A DNA stretch of 64,000 bases from Imbricaverruca yamaguchii (lineage: Eukaryota; Arthropoda; Thecostraca; Neoverrucidae), in the NCBI GenBank assembly GCA_034440575.1, contig JAOTOL010001466.1, positions 707,001 through 771,000 on the forward strand, read 5' to 3'. A program made the position numbers and the translations under genes. Positions 57,806 through 64,000 of the stretch are shown here, piece after piece; position 1 is the stretch's first letter, and each line of letters opens with the position of its first letter. The notes beneath the pieces are model-generated. The model worked only from the letters and a program-made list of their open reading frames with translations, ran no database searches and was not told the DNA's origin.

Positions 57806-58451
57806 AGAAGGAACAACTGAAAGCTACTTAGTTCGCGGAATATGTTCTTCAAGCCAACTACGGTTTGACACAGCAGAAGGCATGGCAGGATGCACGACAT
57901 GTGCAAGGCAGAGGGCATAGCAAGACAGAGTACATACGTAAAGCAAACGGTTTGACATCGCAGAAGGCAAAGGACAGAATGCATTGCAAAGCATAGGCAT
58001 AGTAGGATAGCAGGACATGTGTAAGGCAGACGGTTCGACACGGCAGATGGGATAGTAGGATAGCAGGACATGTGTAAGGCAGACGGTTCGACACGGCAGA
58101 TGGGATAGTAGGATAGCAGGACATGTGTAAGGCAGCCGGTTCGACACGGGGGGGGCAGGACCAACGGTGGCGCAGTGACAAGAGCGGGCATGTGGCCGAT
58201 CCACACGGCAGATGGGATAGTAGGATAGCAGGACATGTGTAAGGCAGCCGGTCCGCAATGGGATAGTAGGATGGCATGAAAGGCAGACGGTTCGACACGG
58301 CAGATGGGATAGTAGGATAGCAGGACATTTGTAAGGCAGCCAGTTCGACACGACACAGGTCAGAGCGAGACAGATGACAGGTACCACCGCGGTGGCGCAG
58401 TGGGCCAATGCACCATCTCGAGCGTGAGAGATCTTCGGTGTGTATCTGCCA
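57806..58451. repeat. 53-bp tandem repeat, about 9 copies, with right flank
   Basis: From about 57858 to 58352: GACGGTTCGACACGGCAGAT, GGGATAGTAGGATAGCAGGA, CATGTGTAAGGCA. The central units are nearly identical. Left units (57858-58010) are diverged, and one unit is interrupted by GGTGGCGCAGTGACAAGAGC at 58163. The flank at 58385-58405 has GGTGGCGCAGTGGGCCAATG, which resembles box A of a tRNA-derived SINE, but box B is missing. Confidence 0.85.
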
Positions 58452-58563
58452 CGGGGCGGTCACTTCCTCCGCCGGTCCCTACCCGGGAGATGGCAGGAAC
58501 AACCACGGGGCGGTCACTTCCTCAGCCGGTCCCTACCCGGAAGATGGCAGAAACTGCCACGGG
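58452..58563. repeat. Tandem duplication of about 53 bp
   Basis: Two and a partial third copy of GCCACGGGGCGGTCACTTCC followed by GCCGGTCCCTACCCGG. Confidence 0.85.
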
Positions 58564-60184
58564 CGCTGACCAATCAGCGTTATCGGCTCACAGACATGAC
58601 CTACTTTTAGGCAGGTCCTTCAGCACTGTGTCACGTCCAGTCTTGACCCATGTCACCGGAGCAGTCCGCTGTCCACTGAACCAGAGAAATTGGACTAGGG
58701 CACGGCGGGGAACCTGCAAGCAGGCGCATGTATATACGTGCAAGACTGCCCTGCAAAGGTGCCGATAATGTTCCTCTAGCGTGTACATAGTGAGTTTGTG
58801 TCCATGTGCACAGGTGTGTGTATGTTAAGGGTGTGTGTTTGTTGAGGGGCGTGTGGGTGTTTGTGCATGAAACAACAACAAAAACAAATGGAGACACAAC
58901 AAACAGTTAAGAAAAAGGCAAAGGAAAGGGTAGGTCAGCGTAGACGAAAAGCCAGAGGACAGAGTCACAGATGCAAGGCAGGGTCAAACCAAAACAGAGG
59001 ACGAACATCCGGCAAAGTGAAGAGCAACTCAAGCCAGGGGAAGGGACGAGGCAGAGAATGGCGGTGCAAGTAACAGTTTCGGCAAGCTAGGAACCCATGG
59101 AAGTCGAGAAGTGCAAAGTGGAGACGACGGCGAAGGCAGATGGCAGCTGCAAGGCGGAGGGCAGGCTACGCTGAGGCGGAGAACATACAATGTCAGTGGG
59201 CATGACACAGAGGGAAAGACAAATCAGAGGGGCTGTAAGCCGAAGAGCAGGACGGGGGTATGGCAAAGGGCTGGGCATAGGACAGGAGGGCGGGGCTGCA
59301 GGTGGCCTGCCGGACAGGAGGGCCGGGGCCTGCAGGTGGCCTGCCGGGCAGGGGGCGGGTCCGGTCGGTGGGCATAGGGGTGTGCCAAGGCAGAGGGGAG
59401 GGACAAGTGGCAGGGCGTGGTGTGGTGGTGGTGGTAGGGGGATAACAACGCAGGGGCACGTCAATGCAGAGCATAGGAAAACACAAATGGTGAAATGGTG
59501 GGCTGAGGATTGGTGAGGAAGTCACATATAAATTTGATTATGAGCTCTGTTGGTGGGAATTGCGCTGGTTGTCTGGGCAAAGAGGGAATATTATATTGTT
59601 CAGCACCAGAGCACGTGAACGGTTTTCTCCTGGTCATTTGGCAGTGATATGAAATTTGCTACTCTTACTATGCGGCTGTTAAGTAACATCGCCAAGGCTT
59701 ATCACTTGGGCTTTATGGCGCTTCGACCAGTCTTTGATCAATAGCGCCCATGGGCATCATCAATGTTTGTAAATTGAGCTTTATGGCGCTTCGGCCAGTC
59801 TTTGGTCTCTAGAACCCACGGCATCACCAAGGAACTGTCAGACACAAGTTCCCCACACTTTCTGACGTACAAATGTTCCAGATGCCTAGCCCCGCATACC
59901 GTAAAACTAATCAGAACCAGTGGATCTCGTCCAACAGGGCTAGTTTGGTTTCTGCTGTCTAAAATCTAATCCCGGTGCGGAGCGGTGTGACGAAACTGCC
60001 GGGCCGTCCCATTGTGTCTGACAATTGGCTGGGGTACACCGCTGGCACAACACCCACTTAACCCAGCATATCCGTGCATCATGCATCATGCAAGCTTTCG
60101 GTGCAGTCGGCTGGCGCGTGAAATACGGCCAAAGCCGGCGGGCGGCCCGAGACTGGCACTGTCCCTGACAAGCTGACCAGAATG
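58564..60184. other. No gene; small duplications
   Basis: 59285-59352 holds two to three copies of a 34-bp GGACAGGAGGGC/CTGCAGGTGGCCTGCC unit. 59708-59835 is a 68-bp duplication (GCTTTATGGCGCTTCG at 59710 and 59778). 58860-59470 is purine-biased on the plus strand. No recognised domain. Confidence 0.55.
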
Positions 60185-60366
60185 CGTCGGGAAGAAGAAG
60201 AGTCTTGGATACTTCGCGACACGTTCAACTCCTAGGTGATAGAGTGTCGTCAACCTCTCACGCCGACTGGTCACGGGTGAACTGGACAATCCCGCCGGTG
60301 TGGGATTCGAGCCCACGTTGTTACGATCAAGCTCCAGGTACCCTGCCGCCTGAGCTGCCACAACCC
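60185..60366 (-). mobile_element. tRNA-derived SINE, copy 2
   Basis: Minus strand: TTGTGGCAGCTCAGGCGGCA fits box A and GTGGGCTCGAATCCCAC is a perfect T-arm with box B. The acceptor stem does not pair, so it is a SINE head and not a tRNA gene. The body shares the words CAACCTCTCACGCCGACTGG and TCACGGGTGAA (plus strand) with the 47.5-kb copy, and the 3' end has a short CTTCTTCTTC run (complement at 60191-60202). Confidence 0.75.
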
Positions 60367-60489
60367 CCAGCAACTTCGCTCCTGGCCTCGGAAGTGGGTA
60401 CTCTCCGGCACTCTGAGTGTCATTGAATGGGGGGGGGGTGATGTGCGTGAACGCCGTCACCTTGTCACCTACGCCCTGTCACACCTCGG

Positions 60490-60590
60490 CTCCATCGGCG
60501 GCGCCTCGTCACACTTGAGCCCCATCGGCGGCGCCTCGTCACACTTGAGCCCCATCGGCGGTGCCTCGTCACACTTGAGCCCCATCGCAC
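60490..60590. repeat. 30-bp repeat, 3-4 copies (same family as 62.48 kb)
   Basis: Units read CATCGGCGGCGCCTCGTCAC then ACTTGAGCCC. This is the same 30-mer as the larger array 1.9 kb to the right. The palindrome GGCGCC is in each unit. Confidence 0.92.
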
Positions 60591-61380
60591 AGTGTGATAT
60601 CCGAAGGGAAAAGCTGGCCATAAATGCATTTCTCAACTATTTTGTTATGCCGTATTTCTGGCGCCATTGTATTAGCAAATGATTGAAGCAGACGAAGTCA
60701 CAGTTTTTACGGAAATTTTCGTAAGACTTGATATCGAAACTAGTGAATGAACATGGACAACATTATGTGTGGAAAAAACGACTCACACGTGCACAAATGT
60801 TGTCGCAGTTTGACGATTGATAAAGGTAAGCTGCATTCTGAAAACCTGGACAAGTGAGATATGAAATGATAGCTGAGAACATTCTCATTGCGTTAAACAA
60901 TTCAAAAAGGCGTACACCAATTAACAATACGCTATTTGTTGTCAAACAATCAGTAATTGCAATAGTCGTTCAACTTTTTAGTACTTCGAAGTTCAGGTAA
61001 GGTTAAAAAACGCACGAAAGCGCACAGCAGGAGACCAATCCCAATGAAATCAGCGATCCTTTGACTATATGTGCTGCAAGATTCAGCTGCACCTAGCTGC
61101 TCTAACACCGATAGTGATCAAGTGTATCCCGACAGGCCGCGGTGCGGTGCGGTGGTCAGCCCGGGCGGCACGGGGAAGCCCGAGTCTGACGCCGCGACGC
61201 GTTGGCTGGCGGGGTGTTTTCACCGGGTAACCTGATCCAGTGGTTGCTATGCCAAAATTCCCCCAACTGACGAGGCGACTGAGTCGAGATAGGTCACGCA
61301 GAGCGTCTCCCACGTCAGGGAAGCTGTCTTTGCCCGTAAGGTTCGGGTCATTGTGGTTGGATTTTGCGTAGTGAACATGG
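60591..61380. other. No recognised gene
   Basis: AT-rich to about 61060, then a CpG-rich patch (61120-61330) without a recognised domain. Confidence 0.5.
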
Positions 61381-61989
61381 AGGCACGCGTTAGCAAAGGA
61401 ATTGATGGACTTGTTAACCAGTGCAAAAGCGCCTGGGCGTGGGAACTATTATGCTTATGTGCTTAATTATAGTTCGCAGTTGATCATGGAGAAACTCCCT
61501 GAGGGATGCCTCCGAAGTGAGTCGTTGATTGTGGACTTGAGAAAGGCGACCGACTTATCGCCAAGAACTTAAAAGGGAAGTGGGTAAAGTGCATGCCAGC
61601 CCAGAACAAATTCAGAAGTCAGTTCGCGACTAATCTTTCGGGAGACAAGGTGTTCTCCGTGTCCCTGAAGCGTGGTGACCACGTCGTGAGTGATGATGAA
61701 GCCAAGACCCACCCGCCTTGATGACGGGACCGTGAAGAGAGCGCGAGGGCGATCAACTAGAATCTACGATCACCTCGGCGCCCGTTCTCAGCGTCGGGCA
61801 TCCTCAAGAGTTACTCAGCAGCACAGTTCTTTGCGGCTCGTGGAGGTTGCTGGGCAAAGTGTTCGTGCAGAGGGCATGAAGGACGCAGCTTTCGTGTTGC
61901 GACAGAAGGATTCATCACCGAATCGGCCCAGCAAGATTCGCGGGGCTCTTAGAAGCTCTGAAGTGAGCCAACCTGAGTGCATGTCTTAG
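61381..61989 (+). pseudogene. Frame-broken coding remnant, unidentified
   Basis: Three plus-strand frames overlap end to end. Frame 1 (61384-61572) reads HALAKELMDLLTSAKAPGRG, NYYAYVLNYSSQLIMEKLPE and GCLRSESLIVDL before TAA. Frame 2 (about 61540-61721) reads GDRLIAKNLKGKWVKCMPAQ, NKFRSQFATNLSGDKVFSVS and LKRGDHVVSDDEAK before TGA. Frame 3 (61690-61989) reads LDDGTVKRARGRSTRIYDHL and ends SEVSQPECMS. Two single-base shifts would join them. Composition is protein-like throughout, so I read it as one decayed gene, perhaps from a mobile element. I do not recognise the family. Confidence 0.4.
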
Positions 61990-62479
61990 TGATGTATTTT
62001 GGCGTAATTTCAGCCACTTAGGACAAGATCTCGGATATATTCTGCGGATAAATTATAAGGTTACATTTACACTGCAGAATACTCGCGTAACAAACGCTCA
62101 CTAATAATCATCCAATATATGAGTGCCAACGGACTTCACTTATGACGCCATCATAATGTCATCATGGATGATCCAACGTCAATATTTTAATACAAGATAC
62201 ACTAGATAATCATGTAGGTGTGTGCACAATTTGAGCTATCTATCTCAATTGGTTCCCGAGATATTTCGCGGAAGCAAAATGAGTGGAGCGGAATGCTCCC
62301 TTCCATCTAGCAGGTATAACCTCTGACATTCCTGGGTTAGGCAATATTTAAGACAACAAATCTTCCTCATATGATCCAAATTTTCAGCTCTTTCGACTAA
62401 GATCAAAATCGCCCCGGTAACTAGCATACTTTGTCCGCTATGATTTATGGCCAGTTTTTCCCTCGAGTTATCACAGTGT
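61990..62479. other. No recognised feature
   Basis: Unique AT-rich sequence. Confidence 0.5.
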
Positions 62480-62765
62480 GCATCGGCGGCGCCTCGTCAC
62501 ACTTGAGCCCCATCGGCGACGCCTTGTCACACTTCAGCCCCATCGGCGGCGCCTTGTCACACTTGAGCCCCATCGGCGACACCTTGTCACACTTGAGCCC
62601 CATCGGCGGCGCCTCGTCACACTTGAGCCCCATCGGCGGCGCCTTGTCACACTTGAGCCCCATCGGCGGCGCCCCGTCACACTTGAGCCCCATCGGCGGC
62701 GCCTCGTCACACTTGAGCTCCATTGGCGGCGCCTCGTCACACTTGAGCCCCATCGGCGACGCCTT
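62480..62765. repeat. 30-bp minisatellite, about 10 copies
   Basis: Units CATCGGCGGCGCCTCGTCAC plus ACTTGAGCCC, with GGCGAC, CCTTG and CCCCG variants. Since 30 is divisible by three, frames are kept in register and open on both strands (169, 147 and 102 codons). The same unit occurs at 60490-60590. Confidence 0.95.
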
Positions 62766-63217
62766 GACACCGAGGTGGTTGACCCGGCGCGGCCAGCAGC
62801 AGCGTCGTCACCACTCGACGAGGCGGACCACTCGTGCGTCGGAGCCGCCTGGTGCGGACCTCAAGTGGGCGACTCCAGACAGTGGCCGAGTGGCCGGCGC
62901 CCCAGAACTTTGCCCTCGTAAAGTCGCAAAGTTCTCATAAAGCGCTAAGGCTTAATAAGAGCCGCAGGGGCCATGTGGGTTAGGCCTAAAACGGGAAGAT
63001 AGCATCCGACTAGACAAATAATTATGAGACACCCAAATAAACACTGCATCACAAGTTCTAAAGCTATCTACCCCAGCATATCTAGCCCCTTTCACCCGGT
63101 CTCGATCGATCTGGCCTAGCAAGTGCGTGATCGAGTAACACACGATTGATCGTAGCACACACATGAGTCGGGATAACACACGCATGACTCACCTGTATCA
63201 AATACACCGACACTGAA
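62766..63217. other. CpG-rich flank and hairpin, then unique sequence
   Basis: 62770-62900 is CpG-rich. AGAACTTTGC at 62904-62913 pairs with GCAAAGTTCT at 62926-62935 (10-bp perfect arms). Nothing else recognised. Confidence 0.55.
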
Positions 63218-63462
63218 CTGTAGTGGACAGTAATGTGGCTGACACTGGACTGTGGTGGACAATGATGTGGCTGACGCTGGACTGTGATGAATAGTGATGC
63301 GGCTGACACTGTCCTGTGGTGGATAGTGATGTGGCTGACGCTGGACTGTGGTGGACAGTGATGCAGCTGACGCTGGACTGTGATGGACAGTGATGCGGCT
63401 GACGCTGTGATGAATAGTGATGTGACTGACGCTGGACTGTGGTGGACAGTGATGTGGCTGAC
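63218..63462. repeat. 32-bp minisatellite, about 8 copies
   Basis: Units read GTGGTGGACAGTGATGTGGC then TGACGCTGGACT, with GATGAATAG and GATGCAG variants and one shortened copy near 63400. Confidence 0.92.
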
Positions 63463-64000
63463 ACCGAAGTACCGCGTCCCTGACCGCCAACACACGTTAC
63501 TGTTCCCCGCCGGTGACGACACCACAGCCAGCTGTCGGGGACCGCACGTGACGTGACGGCCACGTGACAGTGTGACGGGCCGACTGAAGTGCCGTCCGCC
63601 CGGGACCTGTGCTGCCGACACGCGTGTCCACGGCGCCACGCTCCGTGACAGCCGGCTGTCCACCGAGCGCGACGCGAACGGTCAGAACGTGACTCGTAAC
63701 GCGCGCCCGCGGCGGTGGAGGGGGGGGGGGTCGTGTCAACAGCACGCGACAGTGACACGTCTCGGTGGGGCGGCAGCGCCTCGGCCAGTGGGGAGGGAGC
63801 GTCGTCGAGCCGCCGCGGCTGCTGCCGGCGGCTGCATTGTTCCCGTCCGGCTGTCGGCGGCGGTGAAGCCTGTCTGGCGCCGGCACCTGCCATCCGCCGC
63901 AGCCGCGCGCGCAGGCGACTCACGGCCGTAAATTCCCGGCCGGCCCCAGATCGGCGACCGCTCGTCGACAGCTATGGCCCGCTGATTGTCGGTGATTGCG
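63463..64000. other. CpG-rich block at the right edge
   Basis: Strongly CpG-rich, with a run of about 10 G at 63721-63730. Overlapping frames on both strands (up to 241 codons, entered from the repeat) have no recognised domain. Confidence 0.45.

Noticed and set aside
58380..58450. tRNA-derived SINE suggested by GGTGGCGCAGTGGGCCAATG
   Set aside because: The box A match is good, but box B and a tRNA-like fold are absent. A similar word also occurs inside the neighbouring 53-bp repeat.
62480..62765. Regular 30-bp repeats as a CRISPR array
   Set aside because: There are no unique spacers, units abut directly, and the sequence context is eukaryotic.

Overview
The window looks like nuclear DNA of a metazoan, most likely an invertebrate. 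It holds no intact, recognisable protein-coding gene, no rRNA and nothing prokaryotic such as operons. It does hold long (CA)n, (TA)n and (CT)n microsatellites, LINE 3' ends, tRNA-derived SINEs, hAT-type miniature elements with target-site duplications, and many GC-rich minisatellites. CpG is frequent rather than depleted, which argues against a vertebrate. A short internal block of CCCCTA/CCCTAA units suggests a TTAGGG-type telomere lineage rather than the TTAGG type common in arthropods. I cannot name the clade.

Layout. 0-10 kb: a broken coding remnant at the left edge (minus strand), then minisatellites with units of 37, 34/33 and 41 bp. 10-22 kb: a hAT-like MITE at 10.7 kb, simple repeats, three LINE 3' fragments (15.2, 18.1 and 19.8 kb), a SINE head at 16.2 kb, telomere-like repeats at 20.5 kb and a second hAT-like MITE at 21.0 kb. 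A candidate 99-bp exon follows at 21.4 kb. 24-36 kb: a 34-bp satellite whose units carry CACGTG, two copies of a third hAT-like MITE family (25.9 and 32.0 kb), strong hairpins and a Mutator-like transposase relic (34.5-35.0 kb). 41.9-43.4 kb: a decayed copy of a multicopy transposon-like protein gene.

43.9-46.9 kb holds the largest structure, about 3 kb and roughly 100 units of a 28/30/32-bp minisatellite built on the dyad CCGACA-NN-TGTCGG. Its consensus has no stop codon in any of the six frames, so open frames of 800-1150 codons on both strands are a by-product of composition and not genes. 52-63.5 kb is a dense cluster of unrelated minisatellites (units of 46, ~29, 66, 38, 72, 53, 30 and 32 bp) with a second copy of a SINE seen at 47.5 kb, an 814-bp unit bounded by inverted repeats, and a frame-broken coding remnant at 61.4-62.0 kb.

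No genes here work together as a pathway. The biology is that of transposable elements and tandem-repeat turnover. The best-supported observations are four hAT-type miniature elements in three families (three of them with perfect 8-bp target duplications), the decayed transposon gene, and the organisation of the 3-kb dyad minisatellite. All repeat counts and boundaries were read by eye and are approximate.
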